This document shows positions 40,231 through 48,663 of a stretch of DNA of 64,000 bases, piece after piece. Each line of letters opens with the position of its first letter. The first letter of the stretch is position 1. The position numbers were made by a program, and so were the translations under genes. Below the pieces are notes generated by a model. That model was not told the origin of the DNA. It saw only the letters and a list, made by a program, of their open reading frames with translations, and did no database searches. The stretch covers positions 19,895 to 83,894 of the forward strand of contig JAKAQL010000001.1 of the NCBI GenBank assembly GCA_021822605.1, in the 5' to 3' direction. This DNA is from Actinomycetes bacterium (GTDB lineage Bacteria > Actinomycetota > Acidimicrobiia > Acidimicrobiales > Acidimicrobiaceae).

Positions 40231-41292
40231 TCAGACAAGTTGCGACTGCATCCAATCTGCAGCTTGGTAGCGGTGTCGGTAAGAGAGATTGCTGCAGCCG
40301 TGATTCCCGTTTTCTAGCACGAGAAGGTCGACCGGTCCCGAGGCACTGCTCTGAAGGCGATAGGCGGCCTCAGCCGAGAACAGCCGATCTTTGGCACCGA
40401 AGATGATCTGGAGTGGGCAGTTGATCGAACTTGCCGCGTCAGCCAGGGAGAAGGTATTGGCATATTCCCGAGCCTCTTCCATGGTCGCTGATCCACTTCT
40501 CACCATGAAGGCTCGCTTTGTGAGGTCGGGGAGTCGGTCAAAGTCCTCGCCAAGCTGGAAAGGGCCCGACAGGGCGATGCAGGCGCGGTATCGAGGATTT
40601 CCACTGACTAATCGCGGTGCGTAATAGCCGCCCAAACTCACTCCCCATACACCTACACGGCTTCCATCAAGGTCAGATCGAGTGTCGACAAATGCTATGA
40701 TAGCCGCTCCAACACCCTCCCAATCGCTACGGGCTGGGAGTTCGTACTCCATTTCGCCTTGACCAGGTCCATCGATCGATAGGGTTGCCATTCCTCGTTC
40801 CAGGAAAAGTTGTTCCGTAGTACGAAACTCTTCCTTTGTGGAGTCAAGCCCTGCAATGAGTACAACCACCGGCAACGATGGTACATCAGAGATCGGGCGC
40901 CTCAGAATGCCAACCAGTGAACTGTTCTCAAATGGAATCGTTACTCGTTCTCCAGGAGGTTGCAAGTAGGGGAGTGCCATTGTCAGGCATTCGACGGCCT
41001 TGGCATGAGCTTCATGCATCTCGTCTGGGTAGTCGACGAAGAGAAATTTGGCGAAGTGAAAGTAGACGGCTGCCTGCGCCAAGTGGGTACCCGCAGAGAG
41101 CCATTGTCGACTAGCGAGTGCCGCCTCCCCTAGCAAGCGATGCTCCTCTCCAGCTTGTGACCATTCACGACACCAACCGCGCCAAGTTTCGATTGAGGAG
41201 GTCAGTCGGGTGAAATCAGCGATATCGACCCCGTTTGTAACGAAGCGTGGGCCCCAGTTTGTAATAGCGCTGAGCACAAGTGAATCTGTCAT
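40231..41292 (-). CDS. Alpha/beta hydrolase, 2,6-dihydropseudooxynicotine hydrolase-like
   Basis: 353 residues from ATG 41292: a helical N-terminal lid domain (about 1-110) and an alpha/beta-hydrolase core. The nucleophile is Ser219 in VWGVSLGGYY, the acid is Asp302 in FGAKDRLF and the base is His331 in NGNHGC. A Glu follows the strand CIALSGPFQLGEDF (around residue 249). This layout and spacing resemble the C-C hydrolase that cleaves 2,6-dihydropseudooxynicotine in nicotine catabolism, and related FrsA/DUF1100 esterases. Substrate is therefore open. An upstream GTG at 41358 exists, but the family-like sequence begins at 41292. It is transcribed divergently from the oxidoreductase-transporter operon, with two operator-like sites in between. 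Confidence 0.8.
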   Translation of the reverse strand: MTDSLVLSAITNWGPRFVTNGVDIADFTRLTSSIETWRGWCREWSQAGEEHRLLGEAALASRQWLSAGTHLAQAAVYFHFAKFLFVDYPDEMHEAHAKAVECLTMALPYLQPPGERVTIPFENSSLVGILRRPISDVPSLPVVVLIAGLDSTKEEFRTTEQLFLERGMATLSIDGPGQGEMEYELPARSDWEGVGAAIIAFVDTRSDLDGSRVGVWGVSLGGYYAPRLVSGNPRYRACIALSGPFQLGEDFDRLPDLTKRAFMVRSGSATMEEAREYANTFSLADAASSINCPLQIIFGAKDRLFSAEAAYRLQSSASGPVDLLVLENGNHGCSNLSYRHRYQAADWMQSQLV

Positions 41293-41302
41293 GGAGCAAG
41301 TA

Positions 41303-41318
41303 TTGCATTCGTTTGTAA
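41303..41318. promoter_or_regulatory. Putative LacI-family operator O2 (upstream of hydrolase gene)
   Basis: TTGCATTCGTTTGTAA, 11 bp upstream of the hydrolase start codon, 12 of 16 bases identical to the site at 41599. Its position right at the start would block transcription or initiation when bound. Confidence 0.55.
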
Positions 41319-41598
41319 TGTTTGTCAACCGACTCGTCTCGTTGCTTACCGTGCCCACATCGTGATTTTGCTGCTCCTAAACCAGATACAAAACGTTAAG
41401 GTTTTTCTAAACACCTCTGCTTGCTGATGAAAATAGCTGCTATGAACAGCAAACTGATAATTCGCATCCGAAAATCAAGTGCCCTCGACAGCTCGAGAGA
41501 TTGTACATGATTCCAAACTGTCTGGATATGGGCCGTACCTAGCTGAGAGCAAGCCAAGCAAGACAAGCATGAATTGTTAAGAAATTTGCGGGATTTGC

Positions 41599-41615
41599 TT
41601 GCAAACGGTTGCAAA
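41599..41615. promoter_or_regulatory. Putative LacI-family operator O3 (upstream of the oxidoreductase-transporter operon)
   Basis: TTGCAAACGGTTGCAAA, a near-perfect palindrome with central CG (GCAAACGGTTGC, 10 of 12 symmetric), about 85 bp upstream of the chosen GTG start of the oxidoreductase. The rest of the 41319-41697 region holds no supported gene. Confidence 0.65.
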
Positions 41616-41697
41616 GCGTGTTAACTTCATGTTACGTTGGCCGTGGGATACTTCCCGAACGGGTGATCCGCCGGATAAGGGTGAGGACGGTGAGAGG

Positions 41698-42627
41698 GTG
41701 GAACTAGACACAACTAGCACAATCGGTTGGATAGGTGCTGGTCGGATGGGTAGCGAGATGATTGGACGTCTTCTCGACGCTGGCTATCAAGTATCGGTGT
41801 ACAACAGAACTCGCGCCAAAGCGAGTGCGCTGTTAGACAGAGGCGCAAAGATCGTCGAATCGGTGGGAGACTTGAGCGCCGCCGATGCTGTCTTCGTTAC
41901 GGTGAGTTCCTCTGAGGACTTTGTCGAGGTCATGCTCGGAGATGAGGGCCTATTGTCGCGGTTGTCAATCCCAAGCGTTGTCGTCGATAGCTCCACTGTT
42001 GCCGTGGAGGCATCCGAGAAAGTGCGGGAAGCGGTCAGGGCCCGCGGATCCATGCTGCTGGCTGCTCCGGTAAGTGGCAACCCACGGGTTGCTGCTGCTG
42101 GAAAGTTAACGATGGCGGTGTCAGGACCTGCGGAGGCTTACAAGATGGTGGCGCCGCTTTTGGATGCGATTGGCAACGGTAGCACCTATGTCGGCGATGG
42201 CGATTTGGCTCGTTTGGTTAAGCTTTGTCACAACCTCTTCCTTGGAGTCGTCATGCAGTCAGTCTCGGAGATTACGGTCTTGGCTGAGCGTGGCGGTGTG
42301 AATCGCGCGACCTTCCTGTCTTATCTGAACAAGAGCGTCATGGGGTCTATGTTTACAGGTTACAAGGCACCAGCAGTGGTCAATCTAGATTTTGAACCGA
42401 CTTTCACTTCAAAACTCCTTCGTAAAGATTTCGATCTTGGCCTGGCTGCTGCACGAGCACTTGAGGTCCCCATGCCGGTAGCAGGACTTGTCCATCAGCT
42501 AGTCCAGCAACTTGTTGGAGAAGGTTATGGGGACGATGATTTTGCAACGCTGATCAAATTGGTAGCGCAGGGAGCACACCTACAACTGGTCAGCGAGAAT
42601 GTCCAAGTAAATGATGGACTGTCCTGA
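41698..42627 (+). CDS. NAD(P)-binding beta-hydroxyacid dehydrogenase (3-hydroxyisobutyrate dehydrogenase family)
   Basis: 309 residues from GTG 41698. An N-terminal Rossmann domain has TIGWIGAGRMGSEM and the NRT motif in VYNRTRAKA that binds the NADP ribose phosphate. The central substrate motif is APVSGNPRVAAAGKLTMAVSG, and the helical C-terminal domain contains VKLCHNLFLG with the catalytic Lys of this family. Such enzymes oxidise beta-hydroxy acids or reduce tartronate semialdehyde-like or small aldehyde/imine compounds. ATG 41629 and TTG/ATG further upstream are alternative starts, but they would place translation inside the operator region and add a non-family N-terminus. First gene of a long operon running to about 54 kb. 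Confidence 0.85.
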   Translation: MELDTTSTIGWIGAGRMGSEMIGRLLDAGYQVSVYNRTRAKASALLDRGAKIVESVGDLSAADAVFVTVSSSEDFVEVMLGDEGLLSRLSIPSVVVDSSTVAVEASEKVREAVRARGSMLLAAPVSGNPRVAAAGKLTMAVSGPAEAYKMVAPLLDAIGNGSTYVGDGDLARLVKLCHNLFLGVVMQSVSEITVLAERGGVNRATFLSYLNKSVMGSMFTGYKAPAVVNLDFEPTFTSKLLRKDFDLGLAAARALEVPMPVAGLVHQLVQQLVGEGYGDDDFATLIKLVAQGAHLQLVSENVQVNDGLS

Positions 42628-42705
42628 CGAATTTCACTTAAAGAAGACGTTGGAACACAAGGCCTTGGCGGATAATCGTCGAGCAATTAAGAGATAGGGG
42701 GAAGT

Positions 42706-43983
42706 ATGCGAACACTAGAAAGAATCATCGTCCATAGGGATCGGCGAGCACATAGGAGATTTGTTCGGGTTGGGTTGACGCTCGCTGCCGCGAGTCTGGC
42801 GCTTGCGGCTTGTGGTAGCTCATCGGCTAGCTCATCGGCTAGCTCATCGAAGGCCCCGATAGTTGTGGGGACCTCGCTATCGTTGACCGGTGATTTTGCT
42901 TCGAATGGGATTGCGTTCCAACAGGGCTACAACGCCTGGGTGCATTATGTCAATGCCCACGGTGGGTTGCTTGGTCATCAGGTTTCGCTGAAGATTCTCA
43001 ACGACGATTCGAGCCCGAGCCAAGTAGCTACTAACTACCAAGATCTTATCACTACTGATCACGTACCGTTAATCGTCGGGCCATTCTCCTCGCTCTTGAC
43101 GGTTCCGGCCGCGAAGATCGCGAGTCGGTACGGATATGCAATGGTTGAGGGTGCAGGTGGAGCGCCATCGGTGTTCTCCTATGGACTAAAGAACGTCTTT
43201 GATGTGAGCTATCCCATCAAGATAGCTGTGGTCCCAACGGCTGAATGGATCGCGTCATTGCCCAAGAGTGAAAGGCCGACGACGGCAGCTTACGTTACCA
43301 GCAACAATATTTTCGCAGAACCACAGATCGCACCTGCGCAGGCTGTCCTGCAAAAGGCTGGCGTACGGACAGTTTATAATCAGGTGTTCCAGAGTGAGAC
43401 GACCGACTTTTCTCCTTTGGCGGACGCCATTGTCGCGAGTCATGCACAGGTTGTGGTGCTGTCGAGTACGTCAGTCTCGAAGATCATTGATTTCGTCAAG
43501 ATCTTCACCGCTAGCCACTTTTATCCAAAGGTATTGATCGGCACCAATGGAGTCGGGGAACCAACTTTTGTCAACGCGGTTGGCAAGCAGGCGGCAAACG
43601 GTATTATTGAGCCCAATGGTTGGTATCCGGGTTACAAGAATCCTTTGAGCACGACGTTTGTCGATGAATATTTGAAGCTCTATGGTGGCTCTGCCGGTTC
43701 GATTACAGCTAGCAGCGCAGAAGCCTTTGGAACCGGGGAGGTACTCGCACAAGCAGTCGAAGCGACTCATAGTTTTAATCAGGCGAAAATTCTTAAGTAT
43801 CTTCACTCGGGAGCCGTATTTCAAACTGACCAGGGACCGGTCAAGTTCAATGCAAAGGGTGAAAATGTCGATGGAATAGTCCAGACCTTCCAATGGCAGG
43901 ATGGTGGCAACAAGCTCGTCCAAATTCTCCCAAAGGGTTCGCAGTCGGTGGCTCCTCTGTTCCCCAGGCCAGCCGCTGACTGA
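42706..43983 (+). CDS. ABC transporter substrate-binding lipoprotein (Liv-type), island copy
   Basis: 425 residues: a basic N-terminus, hydrophobic helix and lipobox LALAAC with Cys36. It is followed by a Ser/Ala linker encoded by 12-bp direct repeats (42817-42849), then a Peripla_BP_6 domain starting at IVVGTSLSLTGDFASNGIAFQQGYNAW. This is the classic Liv/aromatic-acid binding fold. It delivers a small-molecule ligand to the permeases encoded immediately downstream. A strong ribosome binding site (AGGGGGAAG) precedes the ATG. Ligand is unknown; location between catabolic genes points to the pathway substrate. Confidence 0.92.
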   Translation: MRTLERIIVHRDRRAHRRFVRVGLTLAAASLALAACGSSSASSSASSSKAPIVVGTSLSLTGDFASNGIAFQQGYNAWVHYVNAHGGLLGHQVSLKILNDDSSPSQVATNYQDLITTDHVPLIVGPFSSLLTVPAAKIASRYGYAMVEGAGGAPSVFSYGLKNVFDVSYPIKIAVVPTAEWIASLPKSERPTTAAYVTSNNIFAEPQIAPAQAVLQKAGVRTVYNQVFQSETTDFSPLADAIVASHAQVVVLSSTSVSKIIDFVKIFTASHFYPKVLIGTNGVGEPTFVNAVGKQAANGIIEPNGWYPGYKNPLSTTFVDEYLKLYGGSAGSITASSAEAFGTGEVLAQAVEATHSFNQAKILKYLHSGAVFQTDQGPVKFNAKGENVDGIVQTFQWQDGGNKLVQILPKGSQSVAPLFPRPAAD

Positions 43984-44084
43984 GAGGGAAGGTGTGGCGG
44001 CGTTTCGATTTGCATTGAGCCGCTTCCGTGACGTCGCCGCAGGTTCAAGCTCAGTATTGATCGAGGATTGAGGGAGAGAAAAGA

Positions 44085-44963
44085 TTGAATCTTATAGAAA
44101 TTGGACTTATTGATGGAGTGCTAACGGGAGCAGTATATGCCTTGATGGCTGCTGGTTTAACACTGATCTTCGGGGTTCTAGACATGATCAACATTGCTCA
44201 GGGGATTTTTGTTATTCTTGGATCATACCTTAGTCTGATACTGGAACAGCATCTTGGTATTGGCCTCCTGCCGGGGCTTGCCATTACGATTCCTGTAATG
44301 TTTTTGCTTGGTGTCTTTGTCGAATGGGCCTTCATCCGTCGGATTGGAGCGGAGAACCGCGTGACAATGTCGATTCTTATTACCTACGCCGTAATGATTG
44401 TGGTGGAGGGAGTGCTGTTGCTGACTTATGGTAGCAACTACCAGAGCCTTTCGGCGTCGTATGTCACGAATTCATTTGATCTCCTCGGGCACTATATTCC
44501 AGAGATTTACGTCTACGGTTTTATCCTTTCCGTGGCTGCAGTGGTGGTGCTCTACGCCATCCTGTATCGGACGCGTCTTGGTACGAGCCTGAGAGCTTCG
44601 ATGGACAACGCAATGGCGGCGAGTCTGGTGGGGGTGAATGTAAAGAGAGTGTCCACCCTCGCTTTTGGCATCGGTGTGGCGGTGACGGCGATTGGAGGAA
44701 TGCTCTTTGGTGCGATACAGCCTTTTACGCCGAATACCGGTTACGACCTGATTTCGCGGCTTTTGTCGATTGTGGTTCTTGGAGGGCTTGGTAGCGTTGG
44801 TGGTGCCCTCGGTGGCGCGATGGTGATGTTGATCATTGAAGACGTAGTCTCCACTGTGTGGTCCCCAACCTGGGCTCCTCTGCTCTATTTCGCGGTGCTG
44901 ATTGTGGTGCTCCTAGTGAAGCCGACCGGCATCTTTGGACGACAGGCGGTACGGTCACAATGA
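44085..44963 (+). CDS. Branched-chain amino acid-type ABC transporter permease (LivH family), island copy
   Basis: 292 residues, about eight spans. N-terminal signature DGVLTGAVYALMAAGLTLIF and FGVLDMINIAQGIFV, ATPase-contact loop TRLGTSLRASMDNAMAASLVGV and C-terminal KPTGIFGRQ. The start is TTG 44085, behind GAGGGAGAG. It overlaps the next permease by four bases (ATGA). Confidence 0.92.
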   Translation: MNLIEIGLIDGVLTGAVYALMAAGLTLIFGVLDMINIAQGIFVILGSYLSLILEQHLGIGLLPGLAITIPVMFLLGVFVEWAFIRRIGAENRVTMSILITYAVMIVVEGVLLLTYGSNYQSLSASYVTNSFDLLGHYIPEIYVYGFILSVAAVVVLYAILYRTRLGTSLRASMDNAMAASLVGVNVKRVSTLAFGIGVAVTAIGGMLFGAIQPFTPNTGYDLISRLLSIVVLGGLGSVGGALGGAMVMLIIEDVVSTVWSPTWAPLLYFAVLIVVLLVKPTGIFGRQAVRSQ

Positions 44964-46045
44964 CAAGCCCCTTGACGAGAGTACGCCGACCGTTTGCGTC
45001 GGCGGAGCAGGAGGCTGCGGGCGACCCTACGCCGACGGCGTGGATATCTCTCCTGGTGAGGCGGCCGTTGTGGCGGTCGGTCGTGCTGGTACTCCTTCTT
45101 ATCCTCATTCCGTTGGTGATTACTGGTGCTACCTTTACAACGATCGCTGTCTACTGCCTGATGTATATGGGTATCGCCACCGCCTGGAACTCTTTCAGCG
45201 GGTTCTCGGGCTATGTCTCGCTTGGGCACGCTGTCTTTTTTGGGGTTGGTGCCTACACTATGGCATTACTGTCTACACATTGGAACATGAGCGGCGGTCT
45301 ATCGATGTTTGCGCTGCTGCCTCTCGCAGGGGTCATCGCGGCTCTGATCGCGATCCCGTATGGGTATGTCGCGCTGCGGACTCGACGTCATACCTTTGTT
45401 GTGATCACGATAGCGTTCTTCTTCATCTTTCAGCTCCTAGCCTTCAACCTCAGCTTCACCGGTGGTTCTGCTGGTGTCGTCCTGCCGAATGGTCAGTTCA
45501 GTGCAGCCGACTATAACGACCCCTTCTACTACGCGTGTCTTGTCGTCTTGGTACTGACGGTGGCGGTTGCAGCCGGGATCCGACGCTCTCGATTTGGTCT
45601 TCAGCTCTTTGCAATACGCGACGATGAAGATCGAGCTCGAAGTCTAGGAGTAAAGGTCAACAGGGTCAAAATAACTTCCTTTGCGGTCTCTGCTGTTCCG
45701 GTAGCGATGATGGGCGCGGTGTGGGCGTTCTTCATTGGCCAGATCTACCCGCAGTTTGCCTTCAATCCTGCACTCGACGTGACCATCGCGCTGATGGCCT
45801 TTATCGGTGGCTTCGGAACTATCATAGGGCCGCTTTTGGGTGCGCTGGTGCTTGAAGCTCTACAGCGTTATCTCAATCTCTATTTAGCCAACGCAGATCT
45901 CTACTTAGTGATATATGGACTGCTGTTCCTAGTGGTTATCTCCTTTTTGCCCGAGGGAATCCTCCCGTCCATCGCTGGCCGACTTCGTCAGCGTCGGTTG
46001 AGGAGCCAGAACTCTACGACAGTGTCGACCCAGGAGTCTCGGTGA
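44960..46045 (+). CDS. Branched-chain amino acid-type ABC transporter permease (LivM family), island copy
   Basis: 361 residues, about ten spans. Family motifs are NSFSGFSGYVSLGHAVFFGVG and, near the C-terminus, FLPEGI. The contact loop is SRFGLQLFAIRDDEDRARSLGV. ATG 44960 overlaps the previous stop; the in-frame extension to 44858 is the shadow of the LivH gene. The C-terminus is a basic, Ser/Thr-rich tail. Its stop overlaps the next gene as GTGA. Confidence 0.92.
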   Translation: MTSPLTRVRRPFASAEQEAAGDPTPTAWISLLVRRPLWRSVVLVLLLILIPLVITGATFTTIAVYCLMYMGIATAWNSFSGFSGYVSLGHAVFFGVGAYTMALLSTHWNMSGGLSMFALLPLAGVIAALIAIPYGYVALRTRRHTFVVITIAFFFIFQLLAFNLSFTGGSAGVVLPNGQFSAADYNDPFYYACLVVLVLTVAVAAGIRRSRFGLQLFAIRDDEDRARSLGVKVNRVKITSFAVSAVPVAMMGAVWAFFIGQIYPQFAFNPALDVTIALMAFIGGFGTIIGPLLGALVLEALQRYLNLYLANADLYLVIYGLLFLVVISFLPEGILPSIAGRLRQRRLRSQNSTTVSTQESR

Positions 46046-46809
46046 CAGACGTGCTCTTAGAGGTTCGCGGCCTACATCGCTCTTTTGGTGGCGTCAAAGC
46101 ACTTGCAGGGTGCACACTTGACGTTATTGAGGGTAAGATCAACGGGCTAATTGGTCCGAACGGATCTGGCAAGACAACTATGTTCAACATCATTACCGGA
46201 TACGAGCGGTGTGACGAGGGCGACGTTCTCTATCGTGGCAGTTCCATTCGCAATCGAACACCTGAGGCCATCTTTGCACTCGGAATAGGACGAACCTTTC
46301 AGCTGACGCGCATTTTCGGGCGACTCAGTGTTCTCGATAATATGTTGGTAGCAACCCAGCGTAATGAAGTATGGTTGCGCAGCATGTTGCGCCCGACAGG
46401 TTCGGCGAGTGAGCGAGCACATGCGATGGAGCTATTGGACTTCGTTGGTCTAGCCCGGCTTTCTGGCGAGCTCGCGGGGTCCTTGTCCTATGGCCAGCGC
46501 AAGCTTCTTGAGCTGGCCTACGTCTTGGTTGCGGATCCTCAGCTGATTCTGCTTGATGAACCTGCAGGAGGGGTGAACCCCTCTTTGATCAATCAGCTGA
46601 GTGGCAAGATTGCGGAATTGAATCAGCAAGGGACGACCTTTCTGGTGATCGAACACAACATGGAGTTTGTAATGGGACTCTGTCATGCTGTCACGGTGAT
46701 GAGTTACGGTTGCGTGATTGCGGCCGGTACACCCGAGGTGGTACGTGCCGACCCGAAGGTGCTTGACGCGTATCTAGGCGGTACGGAGGAGGACGAAGAT
46801 GAGTCCTGA
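46042..46809 (+). CDS. Branched-chain amino acid-type ABC transporter ATPase (LivG family), island copy
   Basis: 255 residues with Walker A GPNGSGKTT, the GIGRTFQLTRIFGRLSVLDN segment, signature SLSYGQRKLLELAYVL (Tyr in place of the usual second Gly), Walker B LILLDEPAGG and switch His in VIEHNMEFV. GTG start overlaps the LivM stop, an 11-bp overlap follows with the LivF-type gene, so the whole transporter is translationally coupled. Confidence 0.92.
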   Translation: MTDVLLEVRGLHRSFGGVKALAGCTLDVIEGKINGLIGPNGSGKTTMFNIITGYERCDEGDVLYRGSSIRNRTPEAIFALGIGRTFQLTRIFGRLSVLDNMLVATQRNEVWLRSMLRPTGSASERAHAMELLDFVGLARLSGELAGSLSYGQRKLLELAYVLVADPQLILLDEPAGGVNPSLINQLSGKIAELNQQGTTFLVIEHNMEFVMGLCHAVTVMSYGCVIAAGTPEVVRADPKVLDAYLGGTEEDEDES

Positions 46810-47557
46810 TGTTAAGCGTGCCGAGGGGCCCCTCTTGGAGCTTCGAGGAGTCATCGCTGGGTACGGTGGTGGTGACATCCTGAAGGGAGTCGACCTTCGT
46901 GTTGATGGAGGAGGAGTGACGTGCATTGTGGGACCAAATGGAGCAGGGAAATCTACTCTCTTGAAGGTCATCAGTGGACTTGTTAAGCCTAGGGAGGGTG
47001 ATATCCTCTTCGATGGGCAGTCGTTGATTGATCGTAGCCCTCGCCAAATCTTGCAGGTAGGTATCGTTCAAGTTCCGCAGAATCATAGTCTCTTCAAGAA
47101 GATGACTGTGCGCGAGAACGTCGAGTTTGGAGGGTTTCTCCTGCGAAATCGTGATCTCATAAAGCAGCGCTTTGAACAAATTGCCACACAGTTTCCGATC
47201 GTGGTCGAGAAGGAAAAGGAGAAGGCTGGAAGCCTCTCAGGAGGTCAACAGCGACTGGTAGAGTTTGCTCGTTGCCTCATGCTGGATCCGAGGCTCGTGA
47301 TTCTCGATGAGCCATCCATGGGACTTGATCCCACAACGTTAAAACGGGTATTTCAAACGGTTCGTGCGATGAGCGCCAGCGGGCGAACGGTACTCTTGGT
47401 CGAGCAAAACGCGAAAGCTGGCCTGCGACTCGCCGATCATGGTGTCGTTCTCGAGAATGGCTTGGTTCGATTGACTGGAAGCGGTCGTGAGGTGCTTGAC
47501 CATCCTGAGATTGGAGCTCTCTACCTTGGGGGTGCTCCGGTGAGGAGTGGTCGCTGA
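46799..47557 (+). CDS. Branched-chain amino acid-type ABC transporter ATPase (LivF family), island copy
   Basis: 252 residues: Walker A GPNGAGKSTLL, Q-loop in VQVPQNHSLFKKMTVREN, signature LSGGQQRLVEFARCL, Walker B LVILDEPSMGLDP and VEQN at the switch position as usual for LivF. ATG 46799 follows GGAGGACGA. Completes the importer (binding protein, two permeases, two ATPases). Confidence 0.93.
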   Translation: MSPDVKRAEGPLLELRGVIAGYGGGDILKGVDLRVDGGGVTCIVGPNGAGKSTLLKVISGLVKPREGDILFDGQSLIDRSPRQILQVGIVQVPQNHSLFKKMTVRENVEFGGFLLRNRDLIKQRFEQIATQFPIVVEKEKEKAGSLSGGQQRLVEFARCLMLDPRLVILDEPSMGLDPTTLKRVFQTVRAMSASGRTVLLVEQNAKAGLRLADHGVVLENGLVRLTGSGREVLDHPEIGALYLGGAPVRSGR

Positions 47558-47618
47558 TGGAGCGTCGGGGGTCATTCAAACAAGAGGGTGGCGGCATTCG
47601 TGGGAGGTCCTGGGGAAG

Positions 47619-48632
47619 ATGATGCTCCCGTGCTCAGATGACGGCGGTCGAGTCGTTGATATACATGCACACTTTGCCCCGATGACAGGAGACTCAAGCT
47701 TGAGCGCGGACCCTTATGTCAGCCGTGAGGGATCCAAGGTCACAGTATGGTATCGCGGTTCCCGAGTGGACTCGATCATTCGTGAAGTTGGCGATTCGCA
47801 GATTCTGCTTGAACAGGAGCGAGCGATTGGTATCGGGGAGGCCGTGTTGTCTCCTTGGGTCGCCTTGCTACCACAACATGAGCAGCCAGCCATCGCTGAG
47901 GCGCTGTGCCAGCGATTGAATGCTGCTATGGCGGCGGCGGTTGTCCGTGACCGTCACCTGTCCGGCATGGCTGCTGTGCCGATGATCGATCCGCGTCGGG
48001 CAATTCGTGTGCTGGATGAGGCGCTGGCGGCAGGTCTTACTGGAGTGGAGATCGTACCGACGGTGGCGCGAGAGTTTGTAGGTGGTAGTCGATTCGAAGA
48101 GTTTTGGGCTGCGGTAGCAGAGAGGCAGGTCCCAGTCTTTATACACCCGAGTAGCCGAGGGTTAGCGATCGATGCACTACAGGACGGTTATCTTTGGAAT
48201 GCTGTTGGCAATCCGGTCGAAACTGCGGTGGTTGCAGCTCAGATCGTTCTGTCTGGGCTGATCGAGCGTTACCCTGACCTGCATATCATTCTTGCTCACG
48301 CCGGTGGAGTACTACCCGCTATCTTTGGCAGGATTGATCATGCATTTTCCGTCCGTCCAGAGCCGAAGACCCACCTTTCTGAGCCACCGAGCAGATCCTT
48401 CTCAAAACTGTTCTACGACAGTATCTCGCATGGTGACCGGGAATTCGACGCGTTGATGGCAGCGGTGGGTCCCTCACAAGTCTTGTTGGGGACGGATCAC
48501 CCTTTCGATATGGGGGACTATGCCCAAGTTGAGAAGCTGAATGCAATGGCGCTTGAGACCAGTACTCGGGAGGCAATGTTAGGCAAGACGGCTGCCAAGC
48601 TTTTCGGGCTTGCACCCATCCCAGAAAGCTGA
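47619..48632 (+). CDS. Amidohydrolase 2 family protein (ACMSD-like decarboxylase/hydrolase)
   Basis: About 337-residue metal-dependent TIM barrel. The HxH motif is seen in VDIHAHFAP (His16 and His18 from this start). Further ligands are His176 in VFIHPSS, His227 in ILAHAGG and Asp293 in LLGTDHPFDMG. That is the pattern of the aminocarboxymuconate-semialdehyde decarboxylase group of Amidohydrolase_2, which decarboxylates aromatic or muconate-type acids; some relatives are hydrolases. ATG 47619 or 47622 follow GGGG; a GTG at 47547 overlapping livF would add 24 residues that are not family-like. In this operon it would act on an intermediate of the unknown pathway. Confidence 0.85.
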   Translation: MMLPCSDDGGRVVDIHAHFAPMTGDSSLSADPYVSREGSKVTVWYRGSRVDSIIREVGDSQILLEQERAIGIGEAVLSPWVALLPQHEQPAIAEALCQRLNAAMAAAVVRDRHLSGMAAVPMIDPRRAIRVLDEALAAGLTGVEIVPTVAREFVGGSRFEEFWAAVAERQVPVFIHPSSRGLAIDALQDGYLWNAVGNPVETAVVAAQIVLSGLIERYPDLHIILAHAGGVLPAIFGRIDHAFSVRPEPKTHLSEPPSRSFSKLFYDSISHGDREFDALMAAVGPSQVLLGTDHPFDMGDYAQVEKLNAMALETSTREAMLGKTAAKLFGLAPIPES

Positions 48633-48663
48633 GCTTTGGGGACGACTAATGAAGGGAGAGAAG

